DNA from: Agrypnia vestita
Taxonomy: Eukaryota; Arthropoda; Insecta; Trichoptera; Phryganeidae
Reading direction: 5' to 3'
NCBI GenBank assembly: GCA_016648135.1
Contig: JADDOH010002142.1
Location: 1-64,000, forward strand
Length of the DNA stretch: 64,000 nucleotides
The notes beneath the pieces were generated by a model. The model had not been told where the DNA came from, searched no databases, and saw nothing but the letters and a program-made list of their open reading frames with translations. The position numbers and the translations under genes were made by a program. How positions within the stretch are numbered: the stretch's first letter is position 1; each line of letters opens with the position of its first letter. Positions 10,396 through 22,585 of this stretch are shown here, piece after piece.

Positions 10396-12885
10396 AACCT
10401 TTTTTTTGAAAACGATCGCTTTATTTATCGAAGTAACCGACCAGGTGTAAAAAACTAAATTACCCCGTACAGCAAGCACTTCGCTGTTGTCACGTAGGAT
10501 AAACATTATAATCGAAACTTGTATTTTCGCAAGCGTAAACTAAGGTGGGCGCTCAGATCAAATCGGCAGACGTCTATCTAAAACATACTCGAAAGCCTCG
10601 GCCCTTAACAAAAGTGTTATTTCATTTGGAGAAATAATCAAAATGTATTAGAGAGCGGACCGTGCAGATTGTAACAACGAGAGCACGTCGTCTTTTAAGT
10701 TTCTCTTTGTCTAACACATCACCGTTCACGTTCGGAGGAAGCGAGACGGATATATCAATTAGATTTTTTTTAAAAAGAAACCGCAACAAAGAAATAATAC
10801 CGGTGGCAGTAAATATAAAGGATTTGAAGCGAAAGCAAGTGAATTTGCAACAGATGTGTAGGACGTGGATGATTGTTGATTGATATAGAAGAACGAAGAT
10901 TTTCTAATCAATTTAATATTGAAAAAATATGTTTATATCAAACTTGAGTTCACGATTTGTATTATCAATATTGTAAAAAAAATATCCGTGAGTTGTACGT
11001 GGTGCAGCGATGATGACTTAGGTAATGATGTGGATATACAGCTTATTTAAGACAAGCAATTGTCGTGTTTAAGTAAAAGTTATTACGTTATTGATTTTAT
11101 TGACATAAACATATAATTGCGTGTTAACTGAGAATAAGAAAACTTTTAAGTTGAGAAAGATAACTTCCCCCGAAAACGTTTCGTCTAGTAGGGTGTTATT
11201 AGCTTAATTTAACTCCTGTGTGTCGGTGGTGTAACGTAGGTCTACATGTCATAGAAAATATGAAATATCTACTTTATTTACGAAAACTAAAACGTCACAT
11301 TTTTTGTAATCATTGAATAGACATTTTCAAACCAAAATGATTAAATTTAACTGTAACGAATGTACGGATTTTTTAATCAAAAAATATTTATTCATTACGC
11401 TCGAATTTTCGGCCAGTGTGTAAAAGAGAGCAGAATATTGCACGTCGCAGTTAATCGAGCAAGAAAGAGCACGACAATACCATACATTTCATGTAGGACA
11501 GAGATGGCGTTTGCTTGGGTTACGTTGAAAGGGAAAACAATTTCGAAAGAGCACGATAGAGTCGCGTAACCTTTGTTAGACAAAGACGGACTGCAGACGG
11601 AGCGCACGTGTGCCATGATTTTATGATAATTTACTAAAATAATGCAAATATTTTAGTTCACCTTACATAATAATATAAAAGGACCTTTAAAAAATCTTAT
11701 CTGTATTGAAAATACATGTATTTTTTACCACACATTAAAAACTATGTGGATTTTTAATCATATAACACTGTGTTGCACCATCGTCCCCGAAGGTTTGTTT
11801 TTAGTACAGTCTTTTAAGAGTTAAAACAGTGTTATTGTAAAATATGTGGCGGTCGGGAGCCGCCACGGGTCTAGCCGTACGAATCTAGCCCACATCCACC
11901 AATCAGGTCTCGATTCGACAGACCCGCTGTCGAATACGCAGGAGATATTTCTGTACGTAACAAGACCTGTAAATTGTTATAATTAATTGCAACATCAACC
12001 ATGAGTATTAATTGCGCTCTCTACTGTTCTGCTCCATTACTACGTCTTTGTATACATTCACTAACACTACATACGCAACACTCGCCGATACGAGGTGGGA
12101 ATCATCCAAACCAACTATGTCAAAACTAAAGTCAATTTAGCAGGTATCTATAAGTAGGTTTTTTTCTGTGTATTCTCTACCTATGTATGGTCTACTATCT
12201 GCAATACGAGTACAAGTATAATTAGCGCATGATAAAATTAGAAGAAGGTATAAAGTGACAGGTCATGAGCGTATCCCGGCATTGCATTCCGCAAATTTTC
12301 GCTGATCTCCAAGTCCTGGGTACCCACTCTCAGAGGAGACGTGCGTATGCCGGGCGCGTGCCCATTGCCCGCGACCACTTGCGAATGTGGCGTCACAAGT
12401 ACCCTCCCCGCTGCGCGAGTGCCTCCGAAACGCGGAACCTCCCGAGGCTTTATTTATTAAAAGCGCGTTGTAACACGTGTCTGCGAAAAATACGCGATGA
12501 AATAAAGAAGTGAAATATTTTACGTTCGTTAAAGTACCCAGATGTATGAAATTCAGGCAATATTTCTCACGCATGGTTCTGCTTCGAGATTCACAACATG
12601 AGGCGTAAATCCTGTCATGCTTCCTTACATCATCGTCATGATTATTAGCCGTTTTCGTACACTGAAGGACTCCGAGAACAATCTGGTGCAATTCCCTATA
12701 ATTATGTAAACAAATCAAACGCTTTCAGTAGGGCAGTGGAGAACGTTGTTCCAGTACTTTTTTCTACAAATTTGTTCGAAAATTTGTTTAAATTTCTACG
12801 AGTTTATTTGAATTGTCACCGATAACGGAAACGACCATTGTAAGAAGCAGGTAGCAACAAAACATTTGTGTGTGTGCTGTATTTT
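10396..12885. other. Non-coding stretch with several GC-richer blocks
   Basis: No family was recognised. GC-richer patches at 10540-10760, 11400-11610, 11850-11945 and 12290-12520 stand out from AT-rich surroundings. The patch at 11850 holds the short hairpin GGCGG/CCGCC. Open frames here (up to 151 codons, minus strand 12263-12718) show no domain and no splice context I can defend. Promoters, non-coding exons or conserved intronic elements are all possible. Confidence 0.35.
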
Positions 12886-12930
12886 TTAGACTTTTGACCG
12901 ATCTCAATACAGGGTCCATCATTAGAGCTG
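12886..12930 (-). repeat. Hammerhead-like repeat fragment
   Basis: On the minus strand the sequence reads TAATGATGGACCCTGTATTG, then AGATCGGTCAAAAGTC. It shares the stem region with the repeat at 2324-2368 and keeps a TGATG box, but lacks the clean GAAA. It is a decayed relative. Confidence 0.4.
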
Positions 12931-14384
12931 ACGTGTTGTCAAATAACCATTAAATCAACTACAAGCCCCAAAAACATATCCCAGGAATAGTTGATAGAAA
13001 GCGAACAAAAAGACATCTCTTACAAAATACATATATCAAATTAAGAAACTAGGGTAGACATCTTTATATCTTGCTATCGACATGGCTTAAAACGAGGAGG
13101 AACAAATCATTATTACTTGAACTGTCTTGAAATTGTGCATAACATTATGTATTGTACTCGAAAATTCCAGATAGATAGAGGACCACGTATAATATTTGGG
13201 TATACGATGATAAAGAAGAAGAAATTTGGATAAGACAATATCGTAAGATTGGGTAGAAGCAGACTACGACATAGGAGAGACAGTGGTGAAGGATGGTGCG
13301 CATTGGGGCGCTCGACCTACCTACCTACCCAGCAACCAATATACGTCTAACAGCTTGACTAATAAAAATAGCATCTCTATATATTGACGGCCACCACCGG
13401 AAGCATTTTCGTCGGCTACCATCAATATCACGTATGCCCTGGTATATGAAATTGTGTATTGTCGATTCATCGAGTTTGAATATCATCGTCGTCTCGTTAC
13501 TGAAGAAAGAAGTATCGGCAGGTAAGTCGAACTTCCTCTCCTTCTCTTTTCTCGTATACAGTCCACATTATCGTTCCGTTTTCCCATCCATCTCCCTTTC
13601 CTCATTCTCCCTTTAGTCTCGACGTTTTTTCCGTCTTTCCCAGGGCTATACAGAGTTAAAGTTTTTGGTCAGATTCGGCATAGAAAAACATATTTAAAAT
13701 GTTGAAAAGAACCAGCGATATCCGCCTACACGTTTACCGAACCGTACATGGAACCGTTCATTGAAATCCCGTTCAATTTTCAGTTTTCCAAATATCTTTT
13801 GAGGTGTAGACTCCCTGGAACCGGAAGTGGGCCGTGCCTACCTGGTGAGACGTGAACCCAATATATCCGGCGGAAGTGGGAAATAAATCACGGCCCATGA
13901 TCTCGCGCTGGGGAGCACGGTTCGGGAGGCGCTTGTGAGAACATTTGCAACAACATTTTACGACGGCAAAATATTTATACGGAATAACTACACCTTTGGA
14001 GCACTTCATTTTACGCGCAATGTGTATCGCGACCCTGGGAATAATTCCAAAGAACATTTACGATACGTCATACTCACCGACAGCGAATGAGTTTACGATT
14101 AAACTCGATATTTTGACGTGAATATAACTTTTAAATTGGTGAGAGGTATGGAATGCATGTTCAAAAATAAATTATACTTTCAACTCTTTAATCTCAAAAA
14201 GTACACGGTCTGAGTGGAAGTAAATTAATAAAGGGTATTTTTAGCGAAATTTAGAATTAATTAAATTTTAATAATTATTGTCAATGAAATTTAAAATGAA
14301 TGAAATTTAATAAATATTATCATTACTGAAATTTAATTTAATTTTAATTAATATTATTCTTAAGTTCTATGGCTTAACTATTTT
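12931..14384. other. Non-coding stretch with a GC-richer block at 13800-14060
   Basis: No recognised family. A minus-strand frame of 94 codons at 13773-14057 lies in the GC-richer block, but its translation shows no motif I know. Short pyrimidine-rich tracts occur at 13530-13640. An AT-rich patch with near-repeats of AAATTTAA occupies 14220-14350. Confidence 0.4.
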
Positions 14385-15180
14385 AAGAGAGACAGCTATT
14401 TCGGCTTGCAAGGCCATTATCAAACAGTGGATATACCACGTATAAACGACTTATTTATAAAATTTTAAGTTACCCCCTCCCTTTAAGAATAATTATATAT
14501 TTGTGGTGAAACCCTATATTAATGTTCGTTTTTTCCCGGGCACTTATCATTAAAGGTGCCTCGGTTAACAAAATTCTATGTTATGCTTAGTTATCAAAAT
14601 CACCCGTTTCCTGTAAGTGATTCTATCTAGTTGTTATTTATAAATATTATTTTTATTTGTGTCCTTGATTTTGGTTTTTTAAAGATATTGAGAAGTGGAG
14701 AGAAGATCATTTTTTGTTGACTATTTAAAACTTTTATATTTGGATCATTTGTAAATTTATTTATTTCTAGTTTCTCGAATAAATTCATTCTAAAACCTTT
14801 TGTTTCTATATGTAAAGGTTTTGGCTCGTTATCACCTAGCGGAACGTGGTTTTCATTTAATAAATGGGCCGTAAATTTTGACTCTAAATTTTTATTTTTA
14901 TAACAGCGCCTGTGTTCCGCGAAACTAATTAAAAAAGACCTTCCCGTTTGTCTAATATATGTGGCATTGCAATCTTTATGATTACATGTTAATTTATATA
15001 TGCCAATGTTTTCTAATTTTACTTTAAAAGTTTTTGGTATTTGTTCCTCTATTGGTTCTAAAGGCTATTTTTAGATCGCATTTTTAATTTCATTTTTTCA
15101 TTTTCATTCGTTTATACATGGTACATCCACCGTTTGCTAATGGCCTTGCAAGCCGAAATAGCTTTCGTATTAAAAATTGT
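14385..15180 (-). mobile_element. Penelope-like element fragment between inverted repeats
   Basis: A GIY-YIG coding remnant (14627-15064, minus) sits between two inverted copies of one sequence: 14391-14447 and the reverse complement of 15110-15166, about 85% alike. The repeats contain GGCCTTGCAAGCCGAAATAG, a stem followed by GAAA that resembles the hammerhead motif known in Penelope-like repeats. The reverse-transcriptase part is absent, because the 5' repeat comes directly after the domain. Penelope elements are known to carry such repeats in direct or inverted arrangement. Confidence 0.72.
14627..15064 (-). pseudogene. GIY-YIG endonuclease domain of a Penelope-like element
   Basis: The frame is open for 145 codons between an upstream TAG and a TAG at 14627 but has no usable start, since the N-terminal reverse transcriptase is gone. 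Early residues read NIGIYKLTCNHKDCNATYIR and continue QTGRS, giving the GIY box and a YIG box changed to YIR. Then come FAEHRR and FTAHLLNENH, matching the conserved histidine-containing part of this nuclease domain. The cysteine pair in TCNHKDC is also usual in Penelope proteins. The glycine-to-arginine change in YIG and the missing RT show it is dead. Other GIY-YIG proteins are unlikely given the flanking repeats. Confidence 0.82.
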
Positions 15181-16101
15181 TAACCCGCAGAGCTTAATAA
15201 TAATATTGACAATAATTTTTTTTTTTTTAATTTCGCTAAAAATAAATATGGAGTTCTACAAATTAAACACAAAAACCGTAAATAAATAAATGAATTAAGG
15301 GTACGTATGAAATTTATTTTAGCTCCTGCCAACCCCTGTCACCGCTCCGCGCCCCACGCTAGATAATTGACTCGGTCACCTTTGCGACGCCATGGATTGT
15401 AAACTGGGGGTCCAATCGGGACAGATCTTCTGAGAACTAATTAACTAACATTGTATGATGAAGATATCTTTGAGAAATATTCAATATAATTCTGATTACC
15501 TCGTACAGAATCAACGTTTACATTTACAGTACCTACTTAGTTCTATAGAACAATGACGAAAATAAATACAGAATGTTTTTCAAATACGTTATTTTTTTGC
15601 AATATAACGCCGAAATTATACAGAGGAACTGAAAATGTTCTCAGTTTTTCACGGCCGTTCAGAATTTTCCGTGTTTAGTTTTCCGGGATGTTTTGCCTCT
15701 CTGGCCCAGAGAGGTTAGATATATATACACGGAAGAATATCCAGTAAAACTATACACAGAAGAATCGTACTGAATTACGCAGAAAATGTGGAGAGTATAT
15801 TTTTTCCGTTAAGTTAAGAAATTAAGAAATATTTACCATCTAACGTTGAATACTCGCATTATCATTCAGTTGAAAAACATATATTTTCAATTCAAGTTAT
15901 CATTATCATTAGCTCTAAAACTTCCGCTTAGTTTATCCCTATTATTAGTCCCTTATCTTCCTTTCTTATAATTTGATCCTTCTTTCATTTCTTATTAAAT
16001 TATTATTCCCTTACCTTGCTTTCTTTCCAATCATTTCTAATCAGATACGTCATTGAAAATATGATTGGTCCAACACCTTATTAATTTATATTAACAAAAC
16101 G
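15181..16101. other. AT-rich stretch with one repeat fragment
   Basis: Bases 15640-15710 carry TTTTCACGGCCGTTCAGAAT, matching the dispersed repeat at 2255-2310. The remainder, including a T-rich run at 15220 and pyrimidine-rich sequence at 15960-16040, has no recognised content. Confidence 0.45.
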
Positions 16102-16478
16102 TTAGTTAACTTAGTAAAAACCACTACCAGATATAAGGTCTACCGGTTTCGAGACATACCCGTCTCTTCGTCACGTCACAAAACTATACAACACAAACAT
16201 AGTATTGTTAAACTTTCACCAATACTCATCACAAGCGTGTTAATCTTGTCAGAGGTAAGCATGCACTTACTAGCCTACAGAACAATCAGGAATCTAACGG
16301 GAGAGATTGAGAGGGGGCGGGGTCTAAAGTGGGTGTTACCAAATCATATTGTGAACATTATATTGAACAAAGGGCTGTATGGGAAATTGTGAAGTGTTGT
16401 GGTCCTGACGAAGGAATGGGTACGTCTTGAAACCGATAGACCTTAAATCCGGTAGTGGTTTTTACTAAGTTAACTAAA
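16102..16478. mobile_element. Non-autonomous element with about 75-bp inverted repeats and hammerhead-like cores
   Basis: The left end (16102-16175) and the reverse complement of the right end (16405-16478) match closely, sharing TTAGTTAACTTAGTAAAAAC and the following CACTACC. Each arm carries TGACGA, a stem and GAAAC; on the plus strand the right arm has CTGACGA at 16405-16411 and GAAA at 16429-16432. In the left arm the stem is GAGAC/GTCTC. There is no coding frame and no clear target duplication. It could be a MITE or a retrozyme-like or Penelope-derived element. Confidence 0.6.
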
Positions 16479-16539
16479 ATTCTGTCTGACCACAAAGTTA
16501 ATACTTTAATAGTTTATGGTAACTTATTCTTCTACTTTT

Positions 16540-16800
16540 TGGGCACAGGTCGCTCCAATATTGACGATCATTTGTTCCAAAACCTCTCTGTCCTGCGTTG
16601 TCCGGAACAAATCCTCCACCTCTCTCATTCCTCGTCCACTCTTTGATGTTGCGCAGCCAGGACATTTGCTTTCTACCAACTCCCCGTCTTCCTTCTACTC
16701 GTATCTTGCTCTGAGTATTAGTCGGAGAAAACGATATTTATCTCCGCTATCAAAGATAGCACGTGACCCAAATAAAAGTCCTTCTTCACTAACATAGCTC
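16540..16800 (-). pseudogene. RTE-type LINE, C-terminal fragment with frameshift
   Basis: The minus strand encodes RVEGRRGVGRKQMSWLRNIK (continuing EWT), the classical end of RTE-type endonuclease-reverse transcriptases. After a frameshift come VEDLFRTTQDREVLEQMIVN and IGATCAQK. Only the final 80 or so codons of the polyprotein remain. Confidence 0.78.
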
Positions 16801-19440
16801 TATACTGACTCCAGATCTTTGAAGCACCTCCGTGCTGCCGACCATATCGTAATATAATTATAGTCACTAGAATGAAGAATTATTTTCCCAATATATTTAA
16901 AAGTATAGCAAAGTATCCAGGACAAGGTAAGCTTATCGTAGGTGGTAACTATTATATCCCATACAAAATAATTTGTTTATCTTGTGTAATTCTTATTTTT
17001 ATTATCAGATATTAATCTCAATTATATTTATCTTATCTTATACTGTACTTAAAGTGCTTAAGTAGCAATATTTGTTACAAACTTACTAATCATCTTTTGA
17101 AAATGGGTCAATCTTTTGATATTAATAAGGGTTTGAAAATTTAACATACAAATTATACAGGATTACAGTTGAATGAATTAGAAATTTTGGAAATAAGAAA
17201 AAGCATTTACAGTAAATTGAATATTACGTACAACCAGGTACTTTTTACAAACACTTGCCATTTGCGACGTGGAAACTGGATTTATATTTAATATTTTCAA
17301 AAAGATCCATCCGATAAGCCTCCCGTCATACTAGGGTGCAATCGAAACCAGTTTCCAGCCGTTCACTGACCAGCCAGCAGTAGAACAATAAGAATGTGGG
17401 TTCCTAAAATGTTTGGATTTAAGCCATTTAAAAATAAAAATGTATTAAAAATAACAGGCATATAAGTATGATTAGCTCTGTGGTAGCATAGGTGTACAGT
17501 GAAATTAAAACCAATTATTGTCAGTTGACAAGAAAATACAATTAATTTAAAATAAAATTGGTTTAACATGGAAATATTAAATTTAGCAAACTTTTGTGCA
17601 CATCATAATACCAAGTTCGGATGACAAATATTCCTAAAATTTATATTAAAATGTTGATTTACTTTTACTAATTACTCAAATTTAAGTTAATAATCTAGGA
17701 TAGTTGAAATTACTATTTTAAAAGCAGTTTATATTAAATTTACGACATTAGCGGTTTCATTTCAAAATGCTTGCAAAAGTTCAGGTAGAAATTATTGTAA
17801 CAAAAATCAGATATATCATTTTACGGATTGTCGTCTCCTGCCGACGCTGAAGTCTTGAAAATCGCTGTTGGAAATTTTAGTAGAAAGAACTGAGTTTACT
17901 TGAAAATTGAAATACTGCGACATGCGGCACGTCTTCTAGGTCAGGCAATCCCTCATGTCGACGCATGTAGTCAGAGCTGCCTGTAGATCTCCCAAATCCA
18001 GTAATAACATTGTATAAGGGAATACATGGCCCATATTTCCATCAGGTAATCCTCTGAATAGTTTTTAGAAATCCCTATCATGTAGGTAGCTATTAAATAC
18101 TCATTTTAACATGGCCAATGTAGCGGCCCTACGTAAAAATTATTAACAATGGTACGAGATAATGATTGCTATGATATGGTACTGTTCCCAAGATATTTAT
18201 TCGTCTCACATATTTATATTTTTTTGTTATCGTCTGTACATCGATTTTTATTTATTATTTTGAGTATAAGTTGGTATTTTCTAAAAAATAGTTGTGAAAA
18301 AATAATAAAATAATAAAATAATCTTAACGATTCTTCGTGATTCCTGTTTGCGTGTATTCATTTCAATTTTTCTTTACTAACTTACATTTCGTTAAACCCC
18401 TTCTAAAAATTCTGTAGGGCGGGCTTAATCGTGTTTAAGAGAATTGAAAGCTCGTTCCGTGATGAATATATTCGCGAAGAATCGATGCGAATCTTAAGCA
18501 GACACACATAAATACATTGGCATTGCAATCTGCTATTCAGCTGCCAAATTTTAGTCTGCAAGTGAACCACGAGAATTGATCTGAGGACATTTGATTAACT
18601 CGAAGAATATGTGACATTTTTTAAAAAATATAGGTGTGATCTTAGAGTATAAACTAAAAACATTTTTGAACACTTTGAAGATAGCACGATGAAGCAAAAC
18701 ACTTTTTATAACAACTTAATCATTAATAATGTTTAGAACAAAATTAAGAGTCGCAAATCAAAAAGTATATTCAAGAAATGTTTTATAGATCAACGAGATA
18801 TGATTTCACTTCAGTTTAGTCAAAAAGCGGAATATTTTTAAATCGAGTTGAGCTTGTAATACACGTTTACTTTAAACTCAATTCTCAATATTTGGCCAAG
18901 GATCTCTGCTTGTCCTACGACACAAGACGTTGACCTTGGAGCCTCACACTCTACATTGCGAGGTGATATTGTGTCTCGTGTAACTTGTTGATCCACAACA
19001 AATTTCTCAATTGTATTTATTGAATAACGACGCACATAATTTTGCTTTGACCACTATTTATAATTTCTTATCAAACTCTTTGTATGATTTATGATGCTAT
19101 CTTCATAATTTTAATAAAACATTTATGCGCTATCAAATAGCGCAAACAATTGTGACGTATAAACGGCAAAAAGAAATTCTCTATGCAAATATTTCCGACA
19201 CAATCACTTCCAGGTGACACAAATAATGATGAGGTATAAAAAATAGAATTCTATGTGTAATAATTTTCGTCACTAACGTTACTATACGCTGTTCTCAGTC
19301 TTAACTCGCGGCCGAAATGCATGGTAAAAGTATGTAATGTTTGACGAGTTATGGCTAGTTAATATGGTAAAAGTCCACATCTTCACATTCCCTATTCTCG
19401 GGACAGCAGGATTATTATTCCAGCCTATACGCAACGTACA
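16801..19440. other. AT-rich stretch without recognised genes
   Basis: Long AT-rich sequence. Small structures include a short inverted pair TGGAAACTGG/CCAGTTTCCA near 17272 and 17350 and a perfect small hairpin GCGCTAT/ATAGCGC near 19127-19143. No open frame longer than about 70 codons and no known repeat was seen. Confidence 0.45.
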
Positions 19441-19632
19441 CATGTAACTAACTAACTAACGAACTAACCATCACGCCGTTAGTAGGCAGAGAGGTTAGAA
19501 CGCTACATTCATACATCTTCTCTTACAAGTTCTACGGTTGTTGAGGCTTTTGACAGGGCCATCCTCCAATACTTTAGTATCTGATTACACCAGGTCTTTC
19601 GCGGGTGCCCTCTATTCCTGTTGCCTTCACCA
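19441..19632 (-). pseudogene. RTE-type LINE tail with (TTAG)n end and internal deletion
   Basis: On the minus strand the sequence runs GGCAACAGGAATAGAGGGCA, CCGCGAAAGACCTGG and CAACCGTAGAACTTG, matching the family at 7640-7925. About 50 bases of the last coding part are missing before the end GGCGTGATGGTTAGTT and the tail at 19443-19465. This is a decayed copy. Confidence 0.7.
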
Positions 19633-20567
19633 CAAAAATCGTTTAAATTCGCTTAAATTCGCTTAAATACTAGTCGAATGAAATGATAAAAACCTTAAAA
19701 AAAAAATATATATTTTTTTTTTTTTACAAGGTTTTTACCATTTTGTTTAAGTTATATTGAAGCAAATGAATTTTTCATAATCGACATAAGTTACTGTAAT
19801 GATAGTTCAACTTCTTGCAAAAAAAAGTCAGAAATATTTTTTTTTAAAAATGCAAACTTTGATATTGCGTATCTTCGCTACTATTGATATTATTAGGTCA
19901 TAGTTGCTTCAACATTTTAGACTCATAACATAGGCAGGAATCTACCGGCCAAGTTTCTGCTGTTAGCTCCGTAGACGTTTATGAAAGTAGACGAAGTAAA
20001 TGTGGTGTGCCAGGACAGAAGAGTGAGGCGTTATATTCTCTCTGCCTGTGATCAATTAGATAGTTGAATGAAGAAATCGGCAGAAGTGCGAGAAAATAAC
20101 TGATTTCTGCCGACTTAAACAATATAAACCACTTTGTAGCGAGCGGGTTTAGGCGGTTGTATCAGGCTGAACATAAAATTTAACGATAATGCTCTTGTGG
20201 ATTCTCCGGGCCGACCCCACATCAAAGTGTTCCACGGTATAAATGGATGCATTTAGAAACTGCACGTGTTGCAATGAAGATATCGAGCCGCTGCACTCTC
20301 GGGCTGCCGGCTGACGCGTCTCGACTATCGCAGACGACGGTGGCGGCGAACTAGGCCAAGCAGCTAGGTCGCGCTCTGCAGCCGGTCTATTTTGGCCGCG
20401 AAGAATGCGCCAGATATCTCCGTTGTGCGGCGCTCCTCCGGGCAGGCTCCTGGAGCAAGTCACAAGCAAGAACAGCTGCACATGGCGGCACAGCGTCAGG
20501 CCTCGAACCAAAATCTGCCTTAATCGATTCAGCTCAAACCGATAATCTTTGTCTTATCTTTAAGATC
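19633..20567. other. AT-rich then GC-richer non-coding stretch
   Basis: Bases 19690-19740 form an AT hairpin with arms related to AAAAACCTT and AAGGTTTTT. A GC-richer block covers 20150-20520, containing a minus-strand frame of 120 codons without recognisable domain. An RTE scrap inside the interval is listed separately. Confidence 0.4.
19975..20060 (+). pseudogene. RTE-type LINE scrap
   Basis: GAAGTAAATGTGGTGTGCCA, then GGACAGAAGAGTG, then GGCGTTATATTC correspond to the last coding bases of the (TTAG)-tailed RTE family. It is the segment missing from the opposite-strand copy 350 bases upstream, but here in the plus orientation. Confidence 0.5.
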
Positions 20568-21307
20568 TTAAGGCCACAGTACACGACTTTCGTATTTGCT
20601 CTCGATTTGCTAAATTTAACGTAAACTTATTAAACCCATAGCTAAACAGGCTTTTAATAAACTTTATTTTGATAGATCCTATTACTCTCGAAGCATTTCC
20701 TTAAAAATATATGAAAAAATATATTGTTATAACATCAAAAAAATTTAACCCCGAAACACTATTTTAGTTTTCATACAATAGAATTATCGCGTATATTTTC
20801 AAATAAAGACCATATATTTTATTTACATGTATAAAGTTTGGAAAAGAACTGGTGCTTTTAATATTTTTCGACAAGTTGTTAAATGTATCGTTTTAAAAAG
20901 ACAAAAATTAAACGTTCTGTTACCTATATTGCGATATCTATAAAACCATTAAAACATCGATTATTTAAATTAAATTTAACATGTGTACTAAGAAAATTTC
21001 ATTGTCATTAATATAAAAATAATCAAAATACTATACATCATACACAAGAAATCGAATTAATTAAATCGTATAGTCTGTTAAAGATCATTTTTCTTTCAAA
21101 GCAGACTTCGGTTGGACTGTCCAACCGAAGTCTGATTTGAAAGAAACCTGTTTTTTTAAGGAAATGCTTCAAGAGTAAATGGCTCTATAATAATAAAATT
21201 GATTAAAAGCCTGTTTAGCTATGGGTTTTGCAAAATGATTTAATAAGTTTACGTTGAATTTAGGAAATGAAGAGCAAATACGAAAATCGTGTACTGGGGC
21301 CTCTTAA
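20568..21307. mobile_element. 740-bp long-TIR element at TTAA sites
   Basis: Both outer ends carry TTAA (20568-20571 and 21304-21307). Just inside, arms of about 140-150 bases are inverted copies: GGCCACAGTACACGAC on the left and GGCCCCAGTACACGAT on the right strand, with both continuing through CCCATAGCTAAACAGGCTTT to AAGCATTTCCTTAAAAA. Identity looks around 85% with one 12-base gap. TTAA duplication is typical of piggyBac-type transposition, but no transposase is present, so the class is an inference. Confidence 0.68.
21090..21146. repeat. 57-nt near-perfect palindrome
   Basis: Arms of 28 bases centred on 21118 pair with one mismatch; the core reads CGGTTGGACTGTCCAACCG. It lies inside the long-TIR element, next to its right arm, and would extrude as a strong hairpin. 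Confidence 0.85.
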
Positions 21308-21534
21308 AGCAGCAAAAACTCACTAATCGTCATATTTAGAAGCCTATTCCATTTGGAATTTGTGTAAATTCAATTAAATTATTTTTTATTTTTGTGCAAG
21401 TTTAAAATCACTTTATATAAATAATTTATAAAGGCTTGTTTTTTTTGCATGCGATATTTTTTATATGATATCATATCATCTTTTTTCGGGGACCATTTAG
21501 GAACGGGAATTGAAATTTGAATAGCTTGTTGATG

Positions 21535-21705
21535 AAGTGTTCAGACCGCTCGCCTAGTGATCTGACGGTTGGTGGTTCGAGCCCCATTCCAGGATACCAG
21601 CAAGTTAGTCCTATTTTCATAGCACAGGCCTTTAGCTTAGTTTGAGAATAGTAAGAATATTTATGCAATAGGTACGTATTACGTGTTCGCATCTCTGTTT
21701 GATAA
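21535..21705 (+). repeat. tRNA-derived SINE-like repeat, copy 1
   Basis: B-box-like GGTGGTTCGAGCCCC is followed by the family body CCAGCAAGTTAGTC, TTTTCATAGCACAGGCCTTT, AGCTTAGTTT and GTATTACGTGTTCG. Related copies are at 27105, 52050 and 52985 (minus). The A-box region (CAGACCGCTCGCC) is weak. Confidence 0.68.
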
Positions 21706-22189
21706 AAATAATTCGACAAATGAGAAACAAGTGGGAGAGAAGATCAGCACAGATCAAATTTTTTTATTTATTAAAAGTAATAGTTTTTAGTTTTTTGTCC
21801 ATGCCTTTGAGTCAATAGAACTGAGATTAAACAACTTTCTATTAAAATTTATTGACTTATATATAATATAATGACTATTTATGACTTATATATAAATAAA
21901 TAATGCCGATTTATATTGTCAAATGCTATTATAAATATTTCCTAACAAGGACTTCCAAACTATTAAAATCAGTATTATTTTTAAATCGACTATTTTTTAG
22001 TTTTTGCTCGGTAACTACTAGTGAGTAGTAATAGTAGTACTATTCAATTTTGATTGATGTTAAAAATACAAGAAACCCATTTTATTTTCTATTATTAAAA
22101 ATTGTACAACTGAAATAACTTGTATGTTTACTTTTAACTTTATTTATATTTCCTGTCGAAAATATGTTGTGATCTATTTATTTACTAAC

Positions 22190-22430
22190 TAGCTGTAACC
22201 CCTCAAAAATGACAGTACTTTTACATGTCGGTTCTTAAGGAATAAGTATTTATTTATTTTATTTTTTAAAAAATTCTCTAAAATCGAAAAAAAAATCCAC
22301 TATAAAAAAACTGTGAAAGAGTTACGGACGTTACACGAAGTTACGGGAAAAGACAGACGGACAGACAGACAACGAAATTATTATAATTGGAATCATTCAC
22401 GTCATCATATATAAAAAACAAAGAAGCAAC
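22190..22430 (-). mobile_element. Possible Helitron-like fragment
   Basis: On the minus strand it contains TGTCTGTCTGTCCGTCTGTC near one end and finishes in GGGGTTACAGCTAGT, similar in layout to the clearer Helitron at 48091-48877 (CTAG followed by T). No good terminal hairpin is seen. Confidence 0.33.
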
Positions 22431-22499
22431 ATAACACAACAAAAAATGTTCACGTCATGTCAAAAATTCTTAGTTATCTAAATAATATTAGTTTGTGCT

Positions 22500-22585
22500 T
22501 TTAACAAGGCCGTCCTAGAATATTTGGTTCTTCTGGTTATGCCAGGTCTTTCTCGGACGCCTTTTGTTCCCGTTGCCCTCCACAC
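22500..22585 (-). pseudogene. RTE-type LINE scrap
   Basis: The minus strand reads GGCAACGGGAACAAAAGGCG, then TCCGAGAAAGACCTGGC, then AGGACGGCCTTGTTAAAAGC, matching the RTE family at 7700-7810. Confidence 0.6.

Noticed and set aside
12263..12718. 151-codon minus-strand open frame
   Set aside because: Overlaps a plus-strand frame, has no recognisable domain, and its length is not surprising in a GC-richer block.
18660..19110. Possible inverted repeats around GAAGATAGCA
   Set aside because: Only about ten bases match on each side, which is not enough to call an element.
19443..19465. TTAG tetramers as telomeric repeats
   Set aside because: They are the 3' tails of RTE fragments, not TTAGG arrays.
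20149..20511. 120-codon minus-strand open frame
   Set aside because: Low-complexity PPPSS and RPAAE-type stretches in a GC block, no homology recognised and no splice or promoter context.
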